A stretch of DNA of 64,000 nucleotides. Origin: Ooceraea biroi. Its lineage: Eukaryota; Arthropoda; Insecta; Hymenoptera; Formicidae. Below the pieces are notes generated by a model. It did no database searches, was not told where the DNA came from, and was given only the letters and a program-made list of their open reading frames with translations. Of this stretch, positions 1 to 10,621 are shown one piece after another. Positions within the stretch are counted from its first letter, which is position 1. Each line of letters starts with the position of its first letter. The DNA lies in contig NC_039507.1 in the NCBI RefSeq assembly GCF_003672135.1, positions 6,463,624-6,527,623 of the forward strand, written 5' to 3'. The translations under genes and the position numbers were made by a program.

Positions 1-20
1 TTCCCTCCTCCCTTACCATA

Positions 21-338
21 TGTGGGATGTTATCGAAAGTGGAATAAAGATGACAAGAATCCTTGATGATCCACACAAGAATTTACTGAGATACGGTACA
101 ATAAAATAGAAGAACGTAATGTAACAACTGGCTTGCGCGTAACACGTCTTGACTCGCTCGTTGCCAGATCTCGACTCCCTTCGCGCTGCTCACGCCGCTG
201 CGTGGTCGCCCGCGGAAACAAAGTAACATAAATCGTCAACCGCATATCAAACTGAACGCGATCACCGCGCTATTAAAACAAAACTAAAATTACAACGTCG
301 CGTTTCCAAACCTAAAACAATCTTCTTGCCATTCTACA
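21..338. mobile_element. ~318-bp insertion in LINE ORF2, left arm copy
   Basis: The insertion lies between two copies of the pentamer catat (16-20 and 339-343). It interrupts the LINE reading frame between GRTP and GYMVREE-type residues. It has no obvious terminal inverted repeat and no ORF. The centre is GC-rich with CpG-containing words, unlike the purine-rich host LINE. Family is unknown; a short non-autonomous element with a 5-bp target duplication is the simplest reading. Confidence 0.55.
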
Positions 339-1896
339 CATATATCCCGGTGTCCTCCCCTCCACTCCCAAGACCCACCTCATATATTTCTCCTGTACCC
401 TCTCCACCTTCTCCCATTCTTTCCACCCCCATACCTCCGCTCCGTATGCTATCACGCTTCCCACCAACCAGTCAAACAGCTTCATCCTCCTCCTCTAGTC
501 CCCACCACAAATCTCCTCTTCCCTATCCCCCATACCTGACCCATCACTCCCATCGCTTTCTTCACCCTATCCTCCACCTGTGCCTCTTGTCCTCCGTTCC
601 TCTTAAACTTATATTCCAGGTACTTAACTTCTTTCACTTCCTCTATCTCTCTCCCCTTCCACCACCATTTCACTATTCTTCTTCTCCCTCCGCCCCTCTT
701 AAACCTCACCATCTTTGTCTTCACAACATTCACTTCTAAACCCCTCTTTCCCGCGTAATTCTCCAACTTTCTTAGCAACCATCTCATACCCTCCTCGTAT
801 ATTTCCATAATCCTATCCCTCAATCTCCTGCTTATCCCTTCTTCTACCATTCTTTCCCTCAATATCTCTCTGTCCACTGAGTCGAACGCTGCCCTAAAAT
901 CTACGAACGCTGCTATTACTTCCTTTCCTCGCTCTAGCTCCCTTCCTACCAGATAATTTAACACGTAGATGTTATCCATCACTCCCCTACCCTCTCTAAA
1001 ACCCGCTTGTGCATCTGGTATTACCCCCCTCCCTTTTACCTCCTTCCTCAATCTACTCTCCAACACCATCGCATATACCTTGTACGCCGTCGACATCAAA
1101 GTTATCCCTCTATGCTCTTCCACTTTTCTTGCACCACTTTTTTCGCGATCGGTATTATCACTCCTTCTCTCCACTCCTCTGGAAATCCTTCCCCTCTCCA
1201 TACTCTCCTGCATATTTCCCCTAGCGCCCTTCTTAACCCTTTCCCTCCCCATATCCATACCTCATTCTGTATTCCATCTCCTCCTGCCGCCTTTCCTTTC
1301 TTCATCTTTCTTATCGCCGCCTCTACCTCCTTCAACCTCAGTTCCCCCTCTTCACTTTCTTCATCTCCCTTCCTTCCCCCTACCTCCCTTACCATATATC
1401 CCTCCCTCTCTCTCCTTATCCTCACTCCCGACGCATCTAATAATTTCCTGAAATATCTATCCCATTCCTCCACCCCTATCTTACTATTTATCTCTCTCCT
1501 CTTTCTCCTTTCTTTATTTATTACTTTCCATACTTGCTCTTGCGTTTTCGCTTCTCTCGCCTCTCTCATCAACTCCTTCCTCTTCTCTTCTTTTTTCCTC
1601 TCGCACAAATCCTTATATTCGTTCCTTTCCCTCCTATATTCATCTACACTACACTCACCTTTCCTCCATCTCTTTAACATTTTTCTCACCTTCCTTTTCA
1701 TCCTCTTACATTCCCTGTCCCACCAACCCCCTCTCTCTCTCCTCTCCCTCCTCCTCTTCACAATACTCTCCTTTTTTATCCTTACTACCAGCTTTTTCCA
1801 CTCCTCTTCTACACTTCCCCCTCCCAACTCTATCCCCTCCGTTCTCGTCCTAACTTCCTCTCTCGCTCCCTCCGACCAATCCATTTTTTTATCCAT
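336..1896 (-). pseudogene. LINE ORF2 reverse transcriptase region, left palindrome arm, catalytic core deleted
   Basis: The minus-strand translation shows a basic linker, then RT motifs: the GDGIQNEVW region, a WREGVIIPIAKK stretch, HRGITLMSTAYK, DAQAGFREGRG, and motif A as AAFVDFRAAFDSVDR. After 'DRIMEIYEEGMRWLL' the protein jumps to the region that normally follows motif C, so motif B and the F/YADD box are missing. The reading then continues through a VKTKMVRF segment to GRTP, where a ~317-bp insertion interrupts it. A frame change lies near 1,120-1,260. In APE-type LINEs this domain makes cDNA at the target site; without motif C it cannot be active. The same deletion is in the right arm, so it predates the palindrome. 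Confidence 0.85.
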
Positions 1897-2668
1897 TCCT
1901 CTCTCACCCCATCCTTTTCACTTTCCTCTTCCTCCCTCCCCCTGCCCATCCACACCGTCAATGCTTGATGGTCTGACTCCACCTCTTCCCCCACTTCCAT
2001 TCTCTCTCCTCTCTCCCATGCCGCTCCATCCCCCAACACGTAGTCTATCACCAACTCTCCTCTCTCTACCACAAATGTCATCTCCCCCTCCTTGTCTCCT
2101 TCTTTAGCCCCATTCATAATTCCCCACCCTTCCTCTCCCACCCATCTAACTAGTTCCTTTCCTTGTCTATTTATCCTCTTATCCTTCGACCTTCTCCCAC
2201 TCCCCTCCTCTCCTTCCTCCAATCCTCCCCTCTCTCCTATTCTCGCGTTAAAGTCTCCTCCTACTACCCACCCCTTGACCTCCCCTCTTTCCTCTTTTTT
2301 CTCCGCCAATTTTCTTATAATTCCTCCAATCCCGCTCCTAATATATACCGTTCCAATCATCCAATTTTCCCCCTTCCATCTTACTTCTCTGACCATCAGT
2401 CCCTCCTCCTCCCACCATTCCTTTTCTCCCTCCAATCCCTCCCTCACTCCCATCAGTATGCCTCCTATTGCCCTTCCTCTTTTGCTCTCTCGCCTTGCCC
2501 CTTGCATTCTCCAGCTATATCCTTCTGGTACTCTTCCTTTTACCTTCTCCCAATCTTTCTCTTCCAGCCACGTCTCCACCAGCCCCATCACATCCCATTC
2601 CTTCGTCCTTTTCCAGAACACCTCATCCTTTCCCAGTACCCCTACTACATTCCAAAAACCTATCTTAA
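1830..2668 (-). pseudogene. LINE ORF2 APE endonuclease domain, left palindrome arm
   Basis: The domain starts with an IGFWNVVGVLGKD stretch at about 2,668 and reads VETWLEEKDWEKV, then the catalytic GGDFNARIGERGG motif and the C-terminal SDHQAL motif. These are the expected Asn/Asp and Asp-His residues of apurinic/apyrimidinic-type endonucleases that nick the target in I/Jockey/R1-group LINEs. The codons are extremely purine-rich on the coding strand, so the complementary strand gives long spurious Ser/Pro/Leu ORFs. The endonuclease runs nearly into the RT segment with a frame overlap at 1,830-1,896, suggesting a frameshift in what was one ORF2. Confidence 0.85.
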
Positions 2669-2743
2669 TACCTTCTTCCTTCCTATCTTGTCTCCTCTCT
2701 CCACCAACCTCCCTCTTCTTCTCTTCCCCTCTATCTTCCTTTT

Positions 2744-4200
2744 CTACTTTCCCGTTCTAGCCTCCTCTCCTTCTCTTCCCTTACCCCATTCTTCCCCCTT
2801 GCCATCCATCAATATCTGTCTCTCCTCATCCCATCTCCACCATTTTCCTTCTACCCATATTCTTGCATATCTTACCCACGCTCTCCTGCCCTTTCTTCTT
2901 TCCTCTCTCGCCATCTCTTCCAACCTCCATTGTATAGCTCTTTCCTTCCTGGTACAATCATCCTCAATCCTCTCTGTCCTTCCTGCCAGCTTCACCTTCT
3001 TCTGCATGGGTGTATATCACTTGGACACAGTTCAATTGGACACGTTGCAAATGGACACCGTTCATTTGGACACCGAAAATTGGACACCGCTCAAATGGAC
3101 ACTGTTCACTTAGACACCGTGCAGTTGGACACCGTTAATTTGCACACCGTGCAGTTGGACACAAAAAAATGCACACCGTTAACTTGGACACAGAAAAATG
3201 CAAACTGTGCAGTTGGACACGGAAAGATGGACATAGTTTGTTTGCGCGCGCACACACACGCACATACACACACCGAAGGAGGGGGTGGAAAACGCTTTTT
3301 TTCATGTCTTTCCGTGTCGAAATAAACGGTGTGCATTTTTCTGTGTCCAACTGCACGGTGTGCAAGTTAACGGTGTCCAACTGCACGGTGTCCAGTGCAC
3401 GATGTCCAAGTGCACGGTTTCCAAGTGAATGGTGTACAATTTTCGGTGTCCAAATGAACGGTGTCCACTTGCAACGTGTCCAAATAAACTGTGTCCAACT
3501 GAGGCGCTCCTCTTCTGCATCACCTCCTTCTTTCCCTCCTTATCCTTTATTTTCATCAACACCATCCTCTTCTCTTTTCCTGTATCTTTACCTATTTCTC
3601 TCACCTCCTCCATCTCCGCTTCTACTCCCAACTCTCTCCAGATCTTCTCCACTGCCTTTTAACTCCTCCCTCTCTCGCCTCCACCCCCTTTACTACCACG
3701 TTCCTCCTTCTCCTCTCTCTTTCCTCTACTTCCCTTATCTACACCTTATCAGATCCTCCACTTTCTCCCCTACTTGCCATACTTCCCTCTTCTGTATCTC
3801 TCCTAGTTCCCCATCCTATTTTCCTCTTTACTACTCCTTCCCCTTTCCACCACTTCCTCCACACTTCTCTTCATCCCCATCATCCTCTCCTCTCTATCTC
3901 TTCCCTCCTTTTCTAGCTTTTCCACTCTTCCCATTATCTCCTTTCTCTCCCTTTCCCACCTTTCCTCCTTCTGACTCATTGCCCTCTTCAGCCTCTCTAT
4001 CTCTTTCCTTATCTCCTCTAAGCCTCCCTTCAGCTCTTCTTCCTTCCTCCCTTAGATCTTTAATCTCCCTCAAAATCAAACCTCCCTGCTCTCTGTCCTC
4101 CATCCCCTCTCCTCTCGGCGATCTCATAACCTTCTTACTCTCCTTAAACATCCACCCTTCCCCTCTTTCCTCTTCTGACTCATCTCTTCTTCTCTTGCAC
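2744..4200 (-). pseudogene. LINE ORF1 (coiled coil plus nucleic-acid-binding domain), left arm, split by an insertion
   Basis: The N-terminal part (about 4,151-3,700) is a Glu/Lys/Arg-rich coiled coil with repeated EEGRRAEGRLRGDKERD-type heptads. The middle (about 3,650-3,520) reads MEKIWRELGVEAEMEEVREIG and resembles an RRM-like domain. The C-terminal part (3,007-2,744) reads GRTERIEDDCTRKERAIQW and ends ARTGK. Organisation matches the RNA-binding ORF1p chaperones of non-LTR elements. A ~503-bp element at 3,008-3,510 splits it; removing that element and one copy of its target duplication rejoins the frame across VMQKKVKLAG. Further frame breaks make it a pseudogene. LINE clade is not certain. 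Confidence 0.7.
3008..3510. mobile_element. Foldback-like element with arms of ~17-bp repeats, left arm copy
   Basis: This element is flanked by a perfect 10-bp direct repeat tcttctgcat (2,998-3,007 and 3,511-3,520). Its two halves are inverted: 3,013-3,230 is a run of degenerate ~17-bp units centred on TTGGACACCGTT, and 3,310-3,503 is the reverse complement (CGGTGTCCAA units). The middle (3,240-3,305) holds a CA/GC-rich stretch. It encodes nothing convincing. Drosophila FB elements also have long inverted arms of short tandem repeats and 9-bp target duplications; the resemblance is structural and family membership is inferred. Confidence 0.8.
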
Positions 4201-4639
4201 CAGTCCTCTATCGCCCCTACACTCCCTGCCCTTTCTCTACCTTCCCCTGCTCCAATCTTCCCCCTCTACCTCCGCCTCCCCTTATCTCTCTCCCTCTTCC
4301 CTCTTCTCTACTCATTCTCTTTCTTTTCTATCGTCTGTTCAAATTTCCCTCCTTTTTCTCTCTTACTTCTCTTATCTCCACTAGATGTCGCCCTCTGCTA
4401 TCCTCAACCACGTTGCCCTTCTCTGCCTTACCTCCTCTCTGCCTATGTCTTCTAACCTCTCTCCTAACCTCCTCGTTTCCACTCTTCGTTCTCCTCTATC
4501 TTTTCCTCTCCCTTCTTCCCTCCACTCCCTTGCACTCCGTTCCTCTTCCTGTCCTCACACCTACACTCCCTCCTTCTCTCACTCTCTCTTTCTCTCCGCA
4601 ATCATTTCCTAATCTCCTCGCTACCTACACACCTGCTAT

Positions 4640-5242
4640 TCCTAAACATTCCGGAACCGGAAACCTCTTGTGTCATTGTATTATATATAACTACAAAAAT
4701 GCATGATATCTTGATAAAATTACCTTTTTTAAAAAAAGGTAAAAAAAGGCGCCAAGTATGCGCGTGGTATGTGCTCGAAAAAACCAATGTGGTAGTTTCT
4801 TTAACTTTCAAAAAAGAACTCTACAAAACTAATGATATCTTTCAAACCCGAAGTTCTTTCAAAAAACAATTGCAAAACTAATGATATTGACAAATTGCGC
4901 CAACTACAATGGGTATTTATGCAAACCAGAAAATCTATTACTTTTTATTATTACTCTTTGGTCGATATTAAGTGTTGATTCTTATTTAAAACTATGTTAA
5001 CTGCAAAAAATTCTTTCAAAAAGAACTCTACAAAACTAATGCTAATGCGACTCTGTGATTGGTTTTAACATCTTATGATTGTTTTTAAGACGGTCTTAAA
5101 GATTTTATTTGAAAAAAATAAACGATATAATAATATTAAGCAGATATTTTTATACGAATAAATATTTTAATACATATAAATATGTCAATACAAATAAGTG
5201 TTTTTTGAAAATACTTGGCGCTGCTAAACCGAATAAAAAATT
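4640..5242. other. AT-rich unassigned segment inside palindrome left arm (mirror at 5,406-6,010)
   Basis: This stretch is upstream of the LINE ORF1 and includes repeated words such as caaaactaatgatat and a short hairpin of lysine-like A runs near 4,726-4,748. No ORF with recognisable homology is seen. It may hold the LINE 5' UTR and the flanking sequence into which it inserted. Confidence 0.4.
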
Positions 5243-6449
5243 GTTTTAGACCGAATCAATATGTTAATTATCTTATTCTCTTTCTTCTCTCTTGTGAATG
5301 TGTGTGTGTGTTCTGCACACGTGTGTGTATTGTGTGTAGTGTGTAACATTAGAATTAAGTATAGAATAAGTTAATTAACTACATTTGTACATTTAATACT
5401 AAGAGAATTTTTTATTCGGTTTAGCAGCGCCAAGTATTTTCAAAAACACTTATTTGTATTGATATTTATATGTATATGTATTAAAATATTTATTCGTATA
5501 AAAATATCTGCTTAATATTATTATATCGTTTATTTTTTTCAAATAAAATCTTTAAGACCGTCTTAAAAACAATCATAAGATGTTAAAACCAATCACAGAG
5601 CCGCATTAGCATTAGTTTTGTAGAGTTCTTTTTTGAAAGAATTTTTTGCAGTTAACATAGTTTTAAATAAGAATCAACACTTAATATCGACCAAAGAGTA
5701 ATAATAAAAAGTAATAGATTTTCTGGTTTGCATAAATACCCATTGTAGTTGGCGCAATTTGTCAATATCATTAGTTTTGCAATTGTTTTTTTGAAAGAAC
5801 TTCGGGTTTGAAAGATATCATTAGTTTTGTAGAGTTCTTTTTTGAAAGTTAAAGAAACTACCACATTGGTTTTTTCGAGCACATACCACGCGCATACTTG
5901 GCGCCTTTTTTTACCTTTTTTTAAAAAAGGTAATTTTATCAAGATATCATGCATTTTTGTAGTTATATATAATACAATGACACAAGAGGTTTCCGGTTCC
6001 GGAATGTTTAGGAATAGCAGTGTGTAGGTAGCGAGGAGATTAGGAAATGATTGCGGAGAGAAAGAGAGAGTGAGAGAAGGAGGGAGTGTAGGTGTGAGGA
6101 CAGGAAGAGGAACGGAGTGCAAGGGAGTGGAGGGAAGAAGGGAGAGGAAAAGATAGAGGAGAACGAAGAGTGGAAACGAGGAGGTTAGGAGAGAGGTTAG
6201 AAGACATAGGCAGAGAGGAGGTAAGGCAGAGAAGGGCAACGTGGTTGAGGATAGCAGAGGGCGACATCTAGTGGAGATAAGAGAAGTAAGAGAGAAAAAG
6301 GAGGGAAATTTGAACAGACGATAGAAAAGAAAAGAGAATGAGTAGAGAAGAGGGAAGAGGGAGAGAGATAAGGGGAGGCGGAGGTAGAGGGGGAAGATTG
6401 GAGCAGGGGAAGGTAGAGAAAGGGCAGGGAGTGTAGGGGCGATAGAGGA

Positions 6450-7905
6450 CTGGTGCAAGAGAAGAAGAGATGAGTCAGAAGAGGAAAGAGGGGAAGGGTG
6501 GATGTTTAAGGAGAGTAAGAAGGTTATGAGATCGCCGAGAGGAGAGGGGATGGAGGACAGAGAGCAGGGAGGTTTGATTTTGAGGGAGATTAAAGATCTA
6601 AGGGAGGAAGGAAGAAGAGCTGAAGGGAGGCTTAGAGGAGATAAGGAAAGAGATAGAGAGGCTGAAGAGGGCAATGAGTCAGAAGGAGGAAAGGTGGGAA
6701 AGGGAGAAAGGAGATAATGGGAAGAGTGGAAAAGCTAGAAAAGGAGGGAAGAGATAGAGAGGAGAGGATGATGGGGATGAAGAGAAGTGTGGAGGAAGTG
6801 GTGGAAAGGGGAAGGAGTAGTAAAGAGGAAAATAGGATGGGGGAACTAGGAGAGATACAGAAGAGGGAAGTATGGCAAGTAGGGGAGAAAGTGGAGGATC
6901 TGATAAGGTGTAGATAAGGGAAGTAGAGGAAAGAGAGAGGAGAAGGAGGAACGTGGTAGTAAAGGGGGTGGAGGCGAGAGAGGGAGGAGTTAAAAAGGCA
7001 GTGGAGAAGATCTGGAGAGAGTTGGGAGTAGAAGCGGAGATGGAGGAGGTGAGAGAAATAGGTAAAGATACAGGAAAAGAGAAGAGGATGGTGTTGATGA
7101 AAAAAAGGATAAGGAGGGAAAGAAGGAGGTGATGCAGAAGAGGAGCGCCTCAGTTGGACACAGTTTATTTGGACACGTTGCAAGTGGACACCGTTCATTT
7201 GGACACCGAAAATTGTACACCATTCACTTGGAAACCGTGCACTTGGACATCGTGCACTGGACACCGTGCAGTTGGACACCGTTAACTTGCACACCGTGCA
7301 GTTGGACACAGAAAAATGCACACCGTTTATTTCGACACGGAAAGACATGAAAAAAAGCGTTTTCCACCCCTCCTTCGGTGTGTGTATGTGCGTGTGTGTG
7401 CGCGCGCAAACAAACTATGTCCATCTTTCCGTGTCCAACTGCACAGTTTGCATTTTTCTGTGTCCAAGTTAACGGTGTGCATTTTTTTGTGTCCAACTGC
7501 ACGGTGTGCAAATTAACGGTGTCCAACTGCACGGTGTCTAAGTGAACAGTGTCCATTTGAGCGGTGTCCAATTTTCGGTGTCCAAATGAACGGTGTCCAT
7601 TTGCAACGTGTCCAATTGAACTGTGTCCAAGTGATATACACCCATGCAGAAGAAGGTGAAGCTGGCAGGAAGGACAGAGAGGATTGAGGATGATTGTACC
7701 AGGAAGGAAAGAGCTATACAATGGAGGTTGGAAGAGATGGCGAGAGAGGAAAGAAGAAAGGGCAGGAGAGCGTGGGTAAGATATGCAAGAATATGGGTAG
7801 AAGGAAAATGGTGGAGATGGGATGAGGAGAGACAGATATTGATGGATGGCAAGGGGGAAGAATGGGGTAAGGGAAGAGAAGGAGAGGAGGCTAGAACGGG
7901 AAAGT
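6450..7905 (+). pseudogene. LINE ORF1 (coiled coil plus nucleic-acid-binding domain), right arm, split by an insertion
   Basis: Mirror copy of the left-arm ORF1. Coiled-coil pieces are at 6,502-6,917 in two frames, showing frameshifts (for example a stop near 6,717). A conserved C-terminal segment at 7,644-7,905 reads MQKKVKLAGRTERIEDD and ends ARTGK. The foldback-like insertion at 7,142-7,643 interrupts it at the same codon as in the left arm. The endonuclease ORF follows about 70 bp downstream, the usual order of a two-ORF LINE. Confidence 0.7.
7142..7643. mobile_element. Foldback-like element with arms of ~17-bp repeats, right arm copy
   Basis: Reverse-complement counterpart of the element at 3,008-3,510, flanked by atgcagaaga at 7,132-7,141 and 7,644-7,653. 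Its presence at the same site in both arms shows the insertion came before the arm duplication. The arms again consist of degenerate TTGGACACCGTT-type units facing each other across a CA/GC-rich centre. Confidence 0.8.
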
Positions 7906-7977
7906 AGAAAAGGAAGATAGAGGGGAAGAAGAAGAGGGAGGTTGGTGGAGAGAGGAGACAAGATAGGAAGAAGAAGG

Positions 7978-8818
7978 TATTAAGATAGGTTTTTGGAATG
8001 TAGTAGGGGTACTGGGAAAGGATGAGGTGTTCTGGAAAAGGACGAAGGAATGGGATGTGATGGGGCTGGTGGAGACGTGGCTGGAAGAGAAAGATTGGGA
8101 GAAGGTAAAAGGAAGAGTACCAGAAGGATATAGCTGGAGAATGCAAGGGGCAAGGCGAGAGAGCAAAAGAGGAAGGGCAATAGGAGGCATACTGATGGGA
8201 GTGAGGGAGGGATTGGAGGGAGAAAAGGAATGGTGGGAGGAGGAGGGACTGATGGTCAGAGAAGTAAGATGGAAGGGGGAAAATTGGATGATTGGAACGG
8301 TATATATTAGGAGCGGGATTGGAGGAATTATAAGAAAATTGGCGGAGAAAAAAGAGGAAAGAGGGGAGGTCAAGGGGTGGGTAGTAGGAGGAGACTTTAA
8401 CGCGAGAATAGGAGAGAGGGGAGGATTGGAGGAAGGAGAGGAGGGGAGTGGGAGAAGGTCGAAGGATAAGAGGATAAATAGACAAGGAAAGGAACTAGTT
8501 AGATGGGTGGGAGAGGAAGGGTGGGGAATTATGAATGGGGCTAAAGAAGGAGACAAGGAGGGGGAGATGACATTTGTGGTAGAGAGAGGAGAGTTGGTGA
8601 TAGACTACGTGTTGGGGGATGGAGCGGCATGGGAGAGAGGAGAGAGAATGGAAGTGGGGGAAGAGGTGGAGTCAGACCATCAAGCATTGACGGTGTGGAT
8701 GGGCAGGGGGAGGGAGGAAGAGGAAAGTGAAAAGGATGGGGTGAGAGAGGAATGGATAAAAAAATGGATTGGTCGGAGGGAGCGAGAGAGGAAGTTAGGA
8801 CGAGAACGGAGGGGATAG
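7978..8818 (+). pseudogene. LINE ORF2 APE endonuclease domain, right palindrome arm
   Basis: Begins with the IGFWNVVGVLGKD segment and contains VETWLEEKDW, GGDFNARIGE and SDHQALTVW, so the key endonuclease residues are present. It stops at 8,818 in this frame, while the following linker and RT are read in another frame from 8,752. That indicates a +/-1 shift in what should be a continuous ORF2. It is nearly identical to the left-arm copy. Confidence 0.85.
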
Positions 8819-10304
8819 AGTTGGGAGGGGGAAGTGTAGAAGAGGAGTGGAAAAAGCTGGTAGTAAGGATAAAAAAGGAGAGTATTGTGAAGAGGAGGAG
8901 GGAGAGGAGAGAGAGAGGGGGTTGGTGGGACAGGGAATGTAAGAGGATGAAAAGGAAGGTGAGAAAAATGTTAAAGAGATGGAGGAAAGGTGAGTGTAGT
9001 GTAGATGAATATAGGAGGGAAAGGAACGAATATAAGGATTTGTGCGAGAGGAAAAAGAAGAGAAGAGGAAGGAGTTGATGAAGAGGCGAGAGAAGCGAAA
9101 ACGCAAGAGCAAGTATGGAAAGTAATAAATAAAGAAAGGAGAAAGAGGAGAGAGATAAATAGTAAGATAGGGGTGGAGGAATGGGATAGATATTTCAGGA
9201 AATTATTAGATGCGTCGGGAGTGAGGATAAGGAGAGAGAGGGAGGGATATATGGTAAGGGAGGTAGGGGGAAGGAAGGGAGATGAAGAAAGTGAAGAGGG
9301 GGAACTGAGGTTGAAGGAGGTAGAGGCGGCGATAAGAAAGATGAAGAAAGGAAAGGCGGCAGGAGGAGATGGAATACAGAATGAGGTATGGATATGGGGA
9401 GGGAAAGGGTTAAGAAGGGCGCTAGGGGAAATATGCAGGAGAGTATGGAGAGGGGAAGGATTTCCAGAGGAGTGGAGAGAAGGAGTGATAATACCGATCG
9501 CGAAAAAAGTGGTGCAAGAAAAGTGGAAGAGCATAGAGGGATAACTTTGATGTCGACGGCGTACAAGGTATATGCGATGGTGTTGGAGAGTAGATTGAGG
9601 AAGGAGGTAAAAGGGAGGGGTAATACCAGATGCACAAGCGGGTTTTAGAGAGGGTAGGGGAGTGATGGATAACATCTACGTGTTAAATTATCTGGTAGGA
9701 AGGGAGCTAGAGCGAGGAAAGGAAGTAATAGCAGCGTTCGTAGATTTTAGGGCAGCGTTCGACTCAGTGGACAGAGAGATATTGAGGGAAAGAATGGTAG
9801 AAGAAGGGATAAGCAGGAGATTGAGGGATAGGATTATGGAAATATACGAGGAGGGTATGAGATGGTTGCTAAGAAAGTTGGAGAATTACGCGGGAAAGAG
9901 GGGTTTAGAAGTGAATGTTGTGAAGACAAAGATGGTGAGGTTTAAGAGGGGCGGAGGGAGAAGAAGAATAGTGAAATGGTGGTGGAAGGGGAGAGAGATA
10001 GAGGAAGTGAAAGAAGTTAAGTACCTGGAATATAAGTTTAAGAGGAACGGAGGACAAGAGGCACAGGTGGAGGATAGGGTGAAGAAAGCGATGGGAGTGA
10101 TGGGTCAGGTATGGGGGATAGGGAAGAGGAGATTTGTGGTGGGGACTAGAGGAGGAGGATGAAGCTGTTTGACTGGTTGGTGGGAAGCGTGATAGCATAC
10201 GGAGCGGAGGTATGGGGGTGGAAAGAATGGGAGAAGGTGGAGAGGGTACAGGAGAAATATATGAGGTGGGTCTTGGGAGTGGAGGGGAGGACACCGGATA
10301 TATG
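8752..10304 (+). pseudogene. LINE ORF2 reverse transcriptase region, right arm, catalytic core deleted and frameshifted
   Basis: The linker, the GDGIQNEVW region, WREGVIIPIAKK and motif A AAFVDFRAAFDSVDR are visible, but the segment holding motif B and the YADD box is absent after DRIMEIYEE, as in the left arm. This copy has extra lesions: one A is missing near 9,056 (frame break between the 8,752 and 9,005 ORFs) and a break near 9,620-9,648 splits DAQAGF. The RT region is then followed by a thumb-like VKTKMVRF segment and the insertion at 10,305. Confidence 0.85.
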
Positions 10305-10620
10305 TGTAGAATGGCAAGAAGATTGTTTTAGGTTTGGAAACGCGACGTTGTAATTTTAGTTTTGTTTTAATAGCGCGGTGATCGCGTTCAGTTTGATATG
10401 CGGTTGACGATTTATGTTACTTTGTTTCCGCGGGCGACCACGCAGCGGCGTGAGCAGCGCGAAGGGAGTCGAGATCTGGCAACGAGCGAGTCAAGACGTG
10501 TTACGCGCAAGCCAGTTGTTACATTACGTTCTTCTATTTTATTGTACCGTATCTCAGTAAATTCTTGTGTGGATCATCAAGGATTCTTGTCATCTTTATT
10601 CCACTTTCGATAACATCCAC
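10305..10620. mobile_element. ~316-bp insertion in LINE ORF2, right arm copy
   Basis: Flanked by atatg at 10,300-10,304 and 10,621-10,625. It separates the GRTP residues of the LINE from the MVREEGKREK residues that resume at 10,623. Same element as at 21-338. No terminal inverted repeat or coding capacity is recognised. Confidence 0.55.
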
Positions 10621-10621
10621 A

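Noticed and set aside
3008..3510. CRISPR-like array of short repeats
   Set aside because: Units are degenerate, have no uniform spacers, invert half-way, and this is eukaryotic DNA with a transposon target duplication.
326..4706. Very long Ser/Pro/Leu-rich ORFs on the plus strand
   Set aside because: They are antisense shadows of the purine-rich LINE ORFs on the minus strand. The mirror ORFs on the minus strand at 5,652-10,717 are rejected for the same reason.
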